A stretch of DNA of 64,000 nt from Pempheris klunzingeri (GCF_042242105.1 NC_092032.1:17794915-17858914); one strand, 5' to 3'. Counted from the stretch's first letter, positions 25,701 to 36,718 are shown. The notes: generated from the sequence alone by a model not told the origin. A program made the numbers and translations.

Positions 25701-28700
25701 GGAGCTCTGCAAGCTTTTCTTTTTTTTCCCCCTCCCAAAAAAAATCTTTTTTCTGGATGTATTTGTATACTATTCCTTTTCACCCACAGACACGCTCACA
25801 CTAGCAAGGCAAGTGACCGTCACATTTATCACCCAGTAAGCAGAAACCGTTTTTCACAAGCGTCACTTCATTAGTCGGTGAGAAGATGCCCCTGTTTCAT
25901 CAAGAATTTAATGAATTTTCCATTTGTTTCCAAATATACCGAATACAGGAACCTAGTCTATTTCAGAGAGGACTAAAAACCACAGACATTCCAGATTACC
26001 AACTTAACAGTACAGGATTTTTTAGGACATGCTTGTGGGTTAATTAATGTGGTTTGTAGCACAGGATCTTGGGGTCATTCCACACACGCCTCGGCACAAT
26101 CACACAGAAATGGCATCTCACATTGACAATCCCAAGCCCTCATTAGACTAGCAGGATAGCGTTAGAACATTATTTTACAGTAGCTATAAGGGGAAATGTG
26201 TATCGTGTAAAAGTAAAACAGCTAGGCAAGAAGAACTTCACATAGTTTTGCATGTTGTTTTTATGTATCCCTGTATTCATTCTGAAGGTTGTAGGGGGAA
26301 TTATAGCCTGCCCATTAAAATAAGTGCAAATCGTGATGGCAATTATCCAAAAACAAAGCATTTGAAAACAGGATAGGGCTGCCACAGTCCCATATCCTCC
26401 TAAATCCCTTTCAATTCCCTTTACTGATTTTCTTCCAGTGTTTTTTCTGCCATTTTTTAGCTCATATTTTTAACAGTCATCATTTGTATAAGCCTGTCTA
26501 ATCAGACAGAACACATTATTTGTCACAGTATGTTTATATAAATAGACAACCACACACACACGCACACCATCTCAGTTCTCAACGCTTGCCTACGACATAC
26601 ACGGAGTAACAAAGTGTACTGGTGTGTCAATCCACTGCGTATACACAGGTGAGATTCAAAGTCAGTGCAGTTGTACTTCAAAGCATGTGCTCTCTAATAA
26701 AGACATCCTTTTGAGCCCTGCACTGGGTAACCGTACCATCACAACAGTGACTCATTATTTTCTCTGCTGCAACTCCCAGCTAGAGCAAGTCACAAACTTA
26801 GTTGGAGAGAAAACCTGTCCAAATCGTTGACAAACATGAATGCTGCGCACTCAGAGCCGTGGGATCGTAGATTAAATAAGTTTCTCCAGCAGCAAATCTG
26901 GCACTGGCATGGTTTTCATATCATCTGATACAGTTCCTTAAAGAAATTATTGTAAGAAGACTCCCACACCAACATCTTTTTTCCCTGTGATCACTCTGTG
27001 TAAACATGCCTGAGAAAGACTATTAATAAGGCTCCGCAAACACCTGTATTGTAGAATGACTGGAATACAAATGCAGCCCCACTTTAAGACCTAGAAACTA
27101 CATCTGCAACAAAGGCATTGCAGCTTATTACAAATGTTTGATAGCTCTGTAGTATGCAATCTTTGCAGGCCTGCTCTTGGTGGTTGCTGCAACAGATGGC
27201 CAATCCAGTCAAAGTGACTGAGGCCCATCTTGCTCTAACAAGTATTTTAACAGGGCTCCTACTCATTCTGCATATTACACACTTTTTTCCCCACAGTCAC
27301 AGTTACTTGGGTCAGCATTCAATGCCATACCGATTCTGGTTGGCAAATATGAGCATCAACGAAACCATGTCTGTGTCTGTGCACAGCCAATGTTCCCCAA
27401 CCGAAAACTATTACATTTTTGCCACTTCCACACTTGCGTGGGAGTTTTAAGTGGTTAAGTATAATCCAAAGCCATGAGGAGCTCTGTGTGGAGTAACAGG
27501 AGAAACATATCAGAGCTGTGAGTTGGCATGAAGGGACACAGCATGTGTCCAGAGCTGAACCATCTGCCCCTGGTAAGATTATCAACAAGTACAGTGTTGT
27601 ACACTTTCTCTACAACCAATACACAAAGAAAATGGCTTATTGTGTTAGCCGGACCATTGTGAATTTATCCCTGTGGACTAAAGTGAAAGTGTTTGTCTGT
27701 GAGGATTCAGACAGCATCCACCACTCACTGCCTGCTTGTTGGTGGCATTAAATGAGTTTGGGACGTAAGCATGCATACCACCAAATCTCCATCTACTCAC
27801 AAATCAGTTATTTGTCACCTACTTAAGCTGGCATGTTACTATAAGCGTGACTAAGTTTGGCATCTTCACAGACACAAATCACAAGTTTTGGACGAAAACA
27901 AAGCGCCATGTTTGGCATCGATTGTTGCAGTGTGTGCAGACTGTCCAGCCAAGCGTGCAGAAACTTTTGCACAGCCTTGTTCACTGCCCACAAATACACA
28001 ACCACCTGCAGTTAGCACAGTTTCATATGATCTAACCTTTAACATCCCCTTGCTTACCCAGTCCTAAACTGTGGTCTAAAACTGCTGAGGCTGCGGTTCT
28101 CCATCCCCTCTGTCTCAGCAACTTTAAACTTTAAGTGTAAAAAAATAACCTCTGAACACAATTGAGTTGCAATTGCATTCTTGCAATTCCCTCAGCTCTC
28201 TATTTAGTAGCAGTCTGACAGCTAAGAACACAGCAAAATCTATTCCACTTGGAGCAGACTGCCAGCTTTAACCACTGATTTTAAGCCACTGTGTGTCCAT
28301 GTTGAATGAAGCGGCCTTGAATTGCATTAGGAAAACATTTAGATTAAATATTTCAATGACATGTATGTATTATAGTACGTTATGACACAGAAACATCGTC
28401 TTTTGTCTGTCTAGGTAAGTGGTGATGGAAATGTGCATATGAAACTAATATCCCTGATTGAGCTTAATCACGTATAATGAGATAAAGGTCTAAAACAAGT
28501 ACACATGCAATGATTCACACCTACAGTTTATTTCCAGTTCCCCCAACTTCAGACTGTGGGAGGAAACCAGAGCATCCAGAAGAAACCAAACCTAAAACAC
28601 TGGATTCAAACGCAGGACCTTTTGACTTCTTCCAACAACTGATCAGTGGACAATTTTCTAATTGTAAAATATGTTACCTATGGTATGCAACGTTACCCGT

Positions 28701-31700
28701 TAACTGCCACCTGGCATGACTACGTGGCCAGTGATGACAACCAGACGCTGGAAACCAAGGAGTGACTACAGCTTCGTCAAGGAGTAGCTGTCCAATTTGA
28801 CATGACCTTATGTAAAGTCTATGAACCGATGCTTAGCCAATGCAGCTCAGGGTTTGTATCCCCCTGTGAACCCTACCGTCTGACACGCTTATGAACCCTG
28901 AGCTCAGTGAGTTAAGGAACCTGCATAAAGAGTGAGCGTAAGGAACCAATTAAAGCTAAACCTGGCCCAGACCTGCCTTTGCACGCTTCTGTAGAGGATA
29001 TCAGCTTGTCACATTGCAGCAGGCTACCCAGAGCTGCCTCTGACCTAAAGATATCCTGATCTTTCGCAGCCGTGATCCTCACAACCACGGCTAAAAGCCT
29101 GGGATTTCCTCTGGTAAGGAATTGCGTGAGTGGGGATAAAGGGCTTTTGTGAATGGCACATTGGAACGAGTAAACTGGGTTGTTCTAGGAAATCTTGCAA
29201 TAGTCTGTTTTTATCAAAATTTAAAGTTGACACACCACTACTAGGTTTGTGTTTGGTAATACTGAAGTCTTAAATGTTTGCCAATGCTGAAATACTGAGT
29301 GGTCTTTCTCATTCTTCCCAAACTAATACAAAATGAAAAGAGGCCACAGTTCACGGACACATCAAGAGAAAACAAAACTAACATTAATTCTGCCTGTTAA
29401 TAGAGGCACAGTGGCTACAAATACTGAAACCAGTAGTTCCCGAATGCTCTGCCTCTCACCCCAAAAAACTAATATCAAACCTCCAATTATCTCGTTCTTT
29501 CTTCACAAAATGTGCTGGGACTGTGGAGGCTTCACAGTGGCAGTGCTGCTTTCTGCCACAGCCACAGATGCACACACAGAGGAGAGAAAAACAGAAATCT
29601 ATTTTTCACAGCACTTTGCGTTCCGTCCATTAAATGTTCTGAAGAAAAATAGATGACTACAATAAAAGTTGCCATGACAACAAACGTGTGGCCTCCAGCA
29701 GGTGTTTTCAGCTCATGCCGACCAGAAGACGGCTGGAAGGTCTTGAGGTTGGCAATCTGCTCAGCATGTCGGAGCATCCACCCTACCCAGCGTCCAAAAA
29801 GCACAGTGTGCAACCAAACAAACAAGCTGCAAAAAAAAACTAATACCACCACATTCCTTTTCATCTTACAAAACTCAGACAGTAGACATGGTTAACGTAA
29901 TATAATAATATAATTCAGAGGAGAATCAAACGCCACAAAACACCAAAATGACATCTAAGCAGCAAAACTTGCAATACACTCAGTGCCACTGTAATCAGGG
30001 GGGAATTCCTTCCATTCAACACCAATGTGGTCACTGTAACAAGCTCTCTTTGGGTATTATGATTATTATTTCATAATGTTAGGCACGTTTACACAATATG
30101 TACAATTGTACTTCGTTTTGTGCAAACTGACCCTTGTGAACAAGCGACACCTGCTCCTCTGAGCACATTCAGCCATCACTGCAAGTGAAACAAATACAGA
30201 CTCCTTCATTTAACAATGGGACAAGATATTTCTATTGGCCATCGTCATGGTGATGTACCAACTCTACTGCACACTGCTTCTGCAGAGCACTGAAATAGGA
30301 AGCCAGAGTGGAGCACAGCAGGTTTTATACCGTGTCGGACAATGTGCAAGCACAGATTAAAAAAGATCAAACTGCCATATTTCCAGTTCCACTGAAAGTA
30401 ATGGTGGTGTACAAATTGTGCTTTTGCAGGTTAACATCTCCGTCAGGTTTGATGCCATGAACGTTGATGAGACAGGCATACAAAAAGGTATATATTTTGG
30501 TCATTTAAATAAGCCATAAAAAGAAGTCCATCAACATTAGATTCTGCACATCACTGACACCAAATGTATTATTTCTATCACCAAACCACGCACCCTTATA
30601 GGGAATAGCTGCCAACCATATTGGTGAGTTTCAAAAAGACTCTACTTCCTATGTATGTTCATGTCATCAATGCCTCATCAAGTTCACAAAGTGCGCTTAC
30701 TCGCTTCTTAAATAGACATAACGCTCGGGCCATCATGTGGTCACTCAGTCAGCTTGGCACAGCGACGCTCCATTGTTGCCGGACAGGATGTGGGTCAGGG
30801 AGCTAAGCCATGCACGGCCTTGTAGTAAAACTGTCCTCTTTATCTCTTCTGTCACTCTGTTATGTAATGCTGCTGTGTGTATGTGTACAGTAGGTGGGGG
30901 GGGAGGGCACCATTTCTGCTGAGTTTGCAGCCTTCCTTGTGTTTGTGTCTGCTGAGGCATCTCAGCGGCATAAGGGGGGGCTCTCCTTCTGGTGGGGTGA
31001 TGGGGATAAATTCAGCAGAGTGGGCCATGAGCGGCAATAAACGGCTGCTATTATACTAGCCATTAATGCTTCATCTACAGCCAGCAATAATAACCAGCTA
31101 TTAACTTGAGACAAAATACTTTCCATTAATAATCTGATGACTCTAAAGGCAGTTCAGGTTCAGATAATTGTAAATGTGGAAGGTTTGGTTGAAAGTGACA
31201 GAGGAAAGTAAATATAATGATTACCTGACTTGACTTATGCAGAGAATTCACAGGGAATATTTGAGCTATATCCAAGCTGACAAGCTGTGGTTCAAATGGG
31301 TTTTGTTACACGACTTTACGTAATCCGTCTACAGGCACAATGCAAATCATGTCTATATTTAAACGTGATTTGAATAAAAGTAATACAAAGCTACTATACA
31401 CAAGAGTAAACAAACCAGGACGGAGCGGTGCAGATTCCACACGCTAAACTTCTGAGGCTAAAACAAATGTTGGACAACCTGAATATCATCCCAAATACCA
31501 AATTAAACAGCAGATTGTTTTAGGTGACAATCAATAAAAGCTTAATTAGTAGGCGCATTTCATAAATAAAGTGCAACTCTGATTCCTGACAGTGAGGCTA
31601 CAACACTCTGCATGTCAACTCCTAATTAAGACTCACAATAAAGTGCAGACATTAGAAGAAATGCTCTTAAACACACAACTGCAGACGAACCAAACACTGA

Positions 31701-32793
31701 CTCAATCACATCTGGATGTGTTATAATATTTAAATATTCACTACTGCTGCAATTTGGTTTCCCCACTTTTTTTCACTAAATAAAGTCTCATTTCATACTC
31801 CTGTCCACACTTGTACATTTTGTGTTCATAGTGTAAATATTTATTTATCATTACAACATATTTATTTGTTATTGCTTATTTTCTACTGCTGATTTCTTTA
31901 CTCTTTCTTTTTTCTATTGTTGCTGCTGTAACATGTGAATTCCCCCCTATGGGGGATCAATAAAGAAAAGTCTAAGCCTTAATATCACCTTTATTCCATC
32001 ACCCTGCCTGCAGTGACAGAAGCATGAATGAAGCCATAACAATTATGTCCCAATACATTATGCTCCCCTGGCACTTTGCAATTCTGCAGGTTTCTGTTAT
32101 GATTAAATAGGAGGCAGATCTGCCAGATATATTTTTTTTTTCTTCTCCTCTGTGCCAAAGAGCCGCCGCCAAGTGCAGGCGGTGTGCAGCACACATGGCA
32201 GAGCCGGAGCTGTCAACAAGCAACACCTAGCTGTCAGAGCGGGCCGGAGCTCAGTGTCTCCCCCTGGCATCTGTTCAGGGGAAGTGCACGGAGTCCGAGG
32301 CCTATCCCCGCTCGCCTTCACCGAGGAGAAAGTCAACAAAATGGTGGCACAGAGACGAGTCACGTGACTTCTTTGTGCTTTCGCCTGCGATTTCCAGTTA
32401 AGCGAACGAACACAACACGGCTTACGAATAAAACACGAGCCCGCCGCAGCCTCACGGTCGCACCCGTGGCCGAGCCGGGTCGTAATATTCAGTATTCGTC
32501 GAGATCCGTCGTGTGCACGAAAGAGCAGATATGGCGGCCATTTTGCACAAGCTTGCGCAGGCAACATAGCGGCGCCCCTCGACATGAAAACACCGCCAAA
32601 GTGATCCACCAGCAGTCGGCCAGAAATAAAAAAAACATACCGATTCCTCCTCTTTCTCCATCCCAGTTGGCATCTGCGGTACCGCCCGGTTGATCGAGGC
32701 ATACTCGTGCAGGTCAGGCAAATCCTCGCAGCGGAAGACGGGGAGAGGCTTACTAGCATCCAGCGCCCGTGCCCGAAACGACAATTTACTCAT
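10711..32793 (-). CDS. epc1: epc1, Enhancer of polycomb homolog 1 (14 coding exons, 836 aa)
   Basis: EPC1 is the metazoan Epl1: the scaffold subunit that joins the acetyltransferase TIP60/KAT5 with ING3 and MEAF6 in the NuA4/TIP60 complex and directs nucleosomal H4/H2A acetylation in the nucleus. The 14 exons found here total 2511 nt, join in phase and give 836 residues, the same length as human EPC1 as I recall it. The N-terminal EPL1 domain spans roughly residues 1-280: MSKLSFRARALD start, ISAQQVYGEKRD, EQPDYDLDSEDE, DPYVAFRRRTEKMQTRK. Residues 324-460 hold the KRKYEKKPK and QYDFPSSDEEP segments and the RCIGLARRRVGRGGR basic block. A glutamine-rich stretch lies near 596-620. The C-terminal E_Pc_C domain ends in the conserved IADNTVAMEVT. 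EPC1 rather than EPC2 is supported by VFRCEDLPDLHEYASINR. I cannot separate the teleost epc1a and epc1b paralogues. Confidence 0.96.
11348..11753 (-). CDS. epc1: epc1 exon 13 (aa 678-813)
   Basis: Acceptor GTTCACCAG. Begins GVFKGLHLSST, is rich in Thr/Ser/Ala, and contains TTQVLIGNNICLSVPS and RHIPRTLGNVPPSALKLS. Donor AG|GTGAGG. Confidence 0.94.
12694..12835 (-). CDS. epc1: epc1 exon 12 (aa 631-678)
   Basis: Acceptor TTTCCTCGTAG. Encodes LVSKTLDQASAQFAASALVT, matching the E_Pc_C domain, then SGVNGVLAGA; donor GCAG|GTGAGT. Found by family match. Confidence 0.93.
13625..13743 (-). CDS. epc1: epc1 exon 11 (aa 591-630), glutamine-rich
   Basis: Acceptor CTGTCCACAG. Encodes FTAEQYQQHQEQLALMQKQQ and further Gln repeats, as in mammalian EPC1; donor CTACAG|GTCAGT. 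Found by family match; no ORF start of its own. Confidence 0.93.
13744..17471 (-). other. epc1: epc1 intron 10 (between exons 10 and 11)
   Basis: 3.7-kb intron. Holds a (TTTA)n microsatellite at 16261-16286 and poly-A tracts. ORFs such as 15631-15999 and 16788-17126 have no recognised homology and no splice support. Confidence 0.8.
16261..16286. repeat. (TTTA)n microsatellite
   Basis: Six perfect TTTA units plus TT inside epc1 intron 10. Confidence 0.95.
17472..17875 (-). CDS. epc1: epc1 exon 10 (aa 456-591)
   Basis: Acceptor TTTCTTTCAG. Starts ILLDRAHADVDSI and contains NASTSETNTSD and the signature DLSQILLNIKSCRWRHFRPR. The tail is Ser/Pro-rich and more variable. Donor CATG|GTGAGT. Confidence 0.94.
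17876..19388 (-). other. epc1: epc1 intron 9
   Basis: 1.5 kb, no recognised element. It contains a plus-strand 109-codon ORF (18018-18347) that I could not relate to any family. Confidence 0.7.
19389..19537 (-). CDS. epc1: epc1 exon 9 (aa 407-456)
   Basis: Acceptor ACTTTCAG. Encodes TRPDQSGNWPWVSPSDGGLG, then the conserved RCIGLARRRVGRGGR; donor AG|GTGAGC. Confidence 0.95.
19764..19853 (-). CDS. epc1: epc1 exon 8 (aa 377-406)
   Basis: Acceptor TTGTATAG. Encodes an acidic SSEAEEENDPDG stretch, then AFRRKAGCQYYA; donor GTGAGT. It has no ATG-initiated ORF of its own and was found by matching the EPC1 family. Confidence 0.92.
20060..20218 (-). CDS. epc1: epc1 exon 7 (aa 324-376)
   Basis: Acceptor CCTCTTCACAG. 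Encodes RTKRKYEKKPK and NQYDFPSSDEEPFSQ; donor CAG|GTAATT. Confidence 0.94.
20219..21447 (-). other. epc1: epc1 intron 6
   Basis: 1.2 kb. Holds a G-run at about 20777-20788 and a small inverted-repeat element at about 21199-21292 (TCACTTGAGTCA ... TGACTCAAGTGA). No coding signal. Confidence 0.7.
21448..21601 (-). CDS. epc1: epc1 exon 6 (aa 272-323)
   Basis: Acceptor GCCCATCAG. Begins NSMPDLGSEVMAEALAQRAL and carries the conserved YTIPIIPLSSSNQ; donor GTAAGG. Its first part differs from mammalian EPC1 (NLGDYNGEIMSE), while the rest aligns well. Confidence 0.93.
21602..22912 (-). other. epc1: epc1 intron 5
   Basis: 1.3 kb of AT-rich intron. The overlapping ORFs on both strands (21973-22363) have no recognised family. 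Confidence 0.7.
22913..23061 (-). CDS. epc1: epc1 exon 5 (aa 223-272)
   Basis: Acceptor CACTTTCAG. Encodes NRKNDEASYEKMLKLRRDLS and the basic IKRREKSKRELL helix; donor AG|GTAAGA. Phase 2 out. Confidence 0.95.
23485..23691 (-). CDS. epc1: epc1 exon 4 (aa 154-222)
   Basis: Acceptor GCCCCACAG. Encodes LVSLQEAKLLLKEDDELIK through the SLIPNVKQEKRDGSS and RRRTEKMQTRK motifs; donor AAG|GTAGGA. An ORF starting inside the exon misses its first 20 codons. Confidence 0.95.
24111..24256 (-). CDS. epc1: epc1 exon 3 (aa 105-153)
   Basis: Acceptor CATCTCACAG. Encodes PFSLDTEQPDYDLDSEDE followed by the MIDRLEKGSGQQ segment; donor CAG|GTATGT. Confidence 0.95.
25490..25649 (-). CDS. epc1: epc1 exon 2 (aa 52-105)
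   Basis: Acceptor TCTCTCCCAG, then EHHLQRAISAQQVYGEKRDN; ends KQLIHIQ plus one base before GTGAGT. Part of the EPL1 domain. Confidence 0.95.
25650..32640 (-). other. epc1: epc1 intron 1 (7 kb)
   Basis: Long first intron. Recognisable contents are a LINE 3'-tail fragment (31830-31978) and a fragment of a widespread fish repeat at 28540-28635 (gtgggaggaaaccagagca... ggattcaaacgcaggacctt). The CpG-rich region around exon 1 extends into it to about 32150. No internal exon was recognised. Confidence 0.75.
31830..31978 (+). mobile_element. LINE 3'-tail fragment
   Basis: Plus-strand sequence with the run 'ttgttgctgctgtaacatgtgaattcccccctatgggggatcaataaag', a form typical of fish Rex1/L2-type LINE 3' ends. 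It is severely 5'-truncated. Similar tails in reverse orientation occur at 41160-41300 and 49660-49725. Confidence 0.6.
32641..32793 (-). CDS. epc1: epc1 coding exon 1 (aa 1-51)
   Basis: Starts at ATG 32793 (MSKLSFRARA) and ends GAATCG before the donor GTATGT. Phase 0 out. As I recall the human protein, these 51 residues are essentially identical to human EPC1. Confidence 0.96.
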
Positions 32794-33164
32794 TTTTATA
32801 TTAAAAGATGCAGCATAAATATATTCGATCTGCTAGGAATAACAGCAGGTCTGCCTCGAGTTCTCATGGATGAATCTGTGGCGGTCTCTGGGAGTCAGCC
32901 GGTCGATTGAGGGCAGGCTTGGGTCCGTAGCAGCGCGAACAGAGCCGGGCAGGCCCGGATCTCGGTCGCTCTCTGTCGGTGTCTTTTTTCCTAGGCTCCG
33001 CTGTTCCTCCCCGGTTCAATACGCCATGGCCAACATGGCGGACATTACAAACTCATGCAGCTCTCCGCTCGCTCCAAGCGGCCCAGCCCCCTCGATCACA
33101 CAAACAGCCATTCCCACGCAGTTTCGCACGCGTGCGCGCTCGCGAGACCCTTGGGGTACTGGGG

Positions 33165-33218
33165 TAGGAGGAGGAGGAGGAGGAGGAAGAGGAGGAGGGA
33201 GGAGGGGAGGGGGGGTAT
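33165..33218. repeat. (GGA)n purine-rich tract
   Basis: Imperfect GGA/GGAGGG repeat on the plus strand just upstream of the epc1 5' UTR. It reads CCT-rich in the direction of epc1 transcription. Confidence 0.9.
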
Positions 33219-33250
33219 ACCGACGGTGGGGGCAAGATGCTGGATGCTGA

Positions 33251-35395
33251 TGAAGGGATGTGAACTTCTCAGGCTCGGGATGTTCTCATCCTGTAATACG
33301 CCAGGCTGCTGCTGACGTACGAAAACATAATTATTCTCTATGCTTAAAAAAAAAATTGAAAAAAAAAAAAATGTAGCAATAAATAAAGACATAAAAAAAA
33401 AAAAAGTGAACGCCCGTCTGTCGCAACTCAGCATTAAAAAAAATATATATTTATATTTCTGGGTTTATAACATAATTACCACACATTGGCAGACTATGTG
33501 GGGGTGTTTTTTTTTTTTTTTTTTTAACCTTGCAAGGACACAACATTTTAAACTTATGTTGCGTGTTAAAATTAATATGCTGCCAAAAATAGGACACATG
33601 TTCTTCCTATTCCGTGCAATTGTTTTGCAGATATCGCCACCATGTGGTGCAAACACTGAAGCACTGCAGCCCTCCGGCGTGTTTACATGTGAGAGGCTCC
33701 TGCTCCACTTCACTGTTGCACAAGAAGACGGTGGGTAAACGTTCACATCTCCGCAACGTGCAAGTCAACATTGCTGTCGTGTTTTTTTCTTTTACACTAC
33801 ATACTTAGAAAGACGTCGCTCACTCGTGTATATACTGCAGAGGGAGGACACACAGCAGAAACAGCTTCCTGTACAATGGTTGTGCAGTTAATACCAATGT
33901 AGGAAAAAACTGTGCGAAGTCGTCTCAGGATTAGAAGTTATACATTTCAGCAACATTTGTATTCATTTCTTTAGTTATTCCTCAAATCAAACAGGACTTA
34001 AAAAGCAGTACTCCCTGTAAAAAGAAACTATGACACACTTGCAGCGCAGGTAAGATGGCAAAAGCTACACAAATACAGCCAAACTGAAAACACAGAGAAT
34101 GACTTGCTCTATAGGTTAATTAACAGTCATAAACAAGAACACAGCCGCGTACACTTTACATAAAATGACTTAGTCTGCAGTTTTTTACAGTGTACGTTAT
34201 CCTGTTGTTCCGAGAAATGAGGTGAACATGTGTACTAATGTTTTGATGTTGTAATAATTGTTTCTGATGGTGTTTAAATGACGTTATGTCCACAGCAATG
34301 ATAGATCCCTGGGTGCACCACCAAATCAAGATAGACTCAAACAGGCAACATTTTAAAATCTATTGTGTCTCTCTTTGTGATCAAGAGTAGCGTCGTCCCA
34401 GTGCAGCTTCATCTTCATAATGTTAAATGTGGAAACCAGCACAGTCCTCTGCTGCTGTAGCTGTAAGAAGCTTCAAGGGCAGACAAACTGCATCTTGACA
34501 GGTCCATCTGCAAATTTACTGAAGTGCTGCGACGGTATGCACATCCGACCACCTGTTAGATGAGACATGTCTTGCCTTTCTCTGCTGACAGCTATCAATA
34601 ATGTGGCTTTTTTTTTCCCCTCCACCACTGGTCTGCAACTGTCTGGATGTCAGACTCTTGGCTACCTCACACCAATCAATCACAGGAGTCGCACACTTTG
34701 AAAGCTGATCATTCTTTAGATGCTGAAGGCAATGCGTTTGGCAGAAATGTTCAAACCGCAGCAGTCTATTCTTAGTCAGTGGGTACATGTTGAATATGTT
34801 GTCCAACAGTTCACTTGTGCTCGATGTTTATTTTTGCTTTAACTGTGCACTAAAAGAGTGGCTTGTGCTAACAAAGGGAAGATATGCTTGATGCTTTGGT
34901 CACTCAGCATACAGTACTCAGCACTGGCCCAAAGGCACGCAGGTAAATGCGACAACTGTTACTTCAGTGTCACAGTTCAATGCTTCTTGCTTTCAATGAA
35001 AAAGTGTAAAGCTGAATTAATAGGTCTACTTATTCAATATATTCAGTTAGAATTCATGTGAAAACTCTGAAAGCAGACTACAGCAAGCCTGGCCATAGAT
35101 GTTTCAGAGTAAAATCTCTGCATTCTCAGGCTTTACTGCCAACTGTCCTCTAAACTGTCTGAACATTACACCTGTCTACAAACAAACACACACACACAAT
35201 GTTTTGTGCGATTGCGGTGAGAGAGCTCAGGCGCTCAGATATATTCATCACTGAAACACATCTGTGAGTAAAGTTTGGCACTGCGTCACAAATGGTTATC
35301 ACTAGATGAACTGTGCAAATTCCACGCATGTGCAGGTGCAATACTAAGAAATGAGAAACGGGTGTGCAGACATCTTTAAACTGACCTTGGCTTAC
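33251..35395. other. Intergenic, low-complexity tracts, no gene assigned
   Basis: Contains A-runs (33348-33370, 33392-33404) and a T-run (33507-33525). A minus-strand 96-codon ORF at 34516-34806 (starting MDNIFNMYPLTKNRLLRFEH) has no recognised family. It could be a 3' exon of the splice-site cluster at 35.4-36.3 kb, or chance. Confidence 0.4.
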
Positions 35396-35630
35396 CTCAT
35401 CTTTGCATTGTGATATACAGGAGGGGCGCTAGACATGTAAACTTTAATGTCGTATCTACATAGAATGAGAAGGATAAGAAATGCAAATAACCTGTAAGGA
35501 TGGGTGATACTTCCTGTAGGCATGAGTGAATGATACAGATGTGGGAGGCTGACACGAGCATCATCATCATCATCCATTTGGGAGCAATAGGCTCATATCT
35601 GTGCACCACGATGGAGGCCATGATGGAGAC
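35396..35630 (-). ncRNA. Candidate internal exon of an uncharacterised minus-strand transcript
   Basis: A strong acceptor (TCTTTCTTTCCTCTCTCTG then TTTCACAG) precedes this 235-nt segment and a strong donor (GATGAG|GTAAGCC) follows it. The only sizeable frame (MASIVVHRYEPIAPKWM..., 74 codons) ends at a TGA two bases before the donor, and has an ATG run and hydrophobic content unlike any family I know. I read it as a non-coding or 5'-UTR exon. It may belong to an lncRNA or to an upstream alternative 5' exon of epc1. Confidence 0.4.
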
Positions 35631-36264
35631 CTGTGAAACAGAGAGAGGAAAGAAAGACAGACTAATAAAAAAACAACATCATTAACAGCATCTAATTGGT
35701 TTTAAACACATAAATCAGGCACCTTCTCAGCATTTATGTCACATTCTTCACTTCCTTCTCTATTGAGCATTAACCACAAGCAGAAACTGAAATATATGGG
35801 ATCATTAAGGGGACTATTTGGAGCAAGATTTGATAATTATCTACAACACACACCCACACTGCATATTCTCAAGTTCACATTTACTCCTTTTTTCCAATCC
35901 AAATGACGGTGTGAATGCATTTTCAAGCGACGTGCTTCAGGTCTGTGTTTAATAATGTGGAGCAAGTTTAGTTGCTACAACAGCACAGAGTGCACATTAG
36001 TGCAGAGCCATATAAGGAAGAGTGCTGGGGTAAATAGAACAGGACACGACAGGGGGAGGAAAAAATAAAAATAAAAAATAGGAGTCAGAAATCGTCTTAG
36101 CAAATGTGGACGACAAGCATGCACCGCCACGAAGCAGATTACAAAGCGGCTTTTAGGTTTATAATTCGCGTCGAGCCCAAAGATGAAGCACAGCTGCTTG
36201 AACAAGGGAGCAGCGACACCGAGGCTAGCTGACAGACTGCTAGCTGCTAGCTTAGCCCACTTAC

Positions 36265-36545
36265 CCTGACCCTGCGCCATTTACCAGCCAAGCTAACAGT
36301 TTGCGGACAGACTGCTAACACTTCAATTTGAACTCGCAACTTACTTACACGCGATTAAAAAGCGTCTCTTTCGATCCCCACGGAGACAACAAGAGGGGGG
36401 AAACTAGCTCGAGCCGGAGTTGCAACTTACCTGCTGCTAGCAAAGCCACAGGGGAGGATGATGATGGTGATGATGGCAGTTCTTCTGGTTGTCATGCTAG
36501 CTCGATGCTAACGCTGGTTAGCTCCGCTCAGGACGCCTCAGAAGG
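36265..36545 (-). promoter_or_regulatory. Candidate first-exon/promoter region of the uncharacterised minus-strand transcript
   Basis: This GC-richer patch carries two minus-strand donors: AGCAGCAG|GTAAGTTGC at about 36430 and GGGTCAGG|GTAAGTGG at about 36265, the latter preceded by ATGGCGCAGGG, which includes a YY1-like core. It would splice to the acceptor at 35631. No recognisable protein results. The link is inferred from splice signals alone. Confidence 0.35.
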
Positions 36546-36701
36546 GAGCGATTTTATTTTGTCTTTTGTCTTTTTTTTTTGGAAAGTGCGGGCTGAGCCA
36601 CTGCGAGAGGTCGCTGGGCACAAAGAGCTGGGCTGGAGAAAGTGGTATCCGGTCGCTGACGGTAAACTTGAATAGTTGGCTAAGGTTACTTCGACAAAAA
36701 A

Positions 36702-36718
36702 AAAAAAAAAAAAAAAAG
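36702..36718. repeat. Poly-A tract
   Basis: Homopolymer A-run on the plus strand between a GC-rich patch and the AAT microsatellite. Confidence 0.85.

Larger units (their letters stand above)
32150..33250 (-). promoter_or_regulatory. epc1: epc1 CpG-rich promoter and 5' UTR region with YY1-type motifs
   Basis: Base composition changes sharply to GC/CpG-rich over about 1.1 kb centred on exon 1. YY1-like cores occur at 32531-32544 (ATGGCGGCCATTTT, two head-to-head half motifs), 33025-33041 (two ATGGC cores) and 32340-32347 (AATGGTGG). No TATA box is evident, which is normal for a housekeeping CpG-island promoter. The TSS cannot be fixed from sequence. Confidence 0.6.

Noticed and set aside
32184..32693. 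Plus-strand 169-codon ORF
   Set aside because: Lies antisense across epc1 exon 1 and its CpG-rich flank. Composition explains the open frame; no family match.
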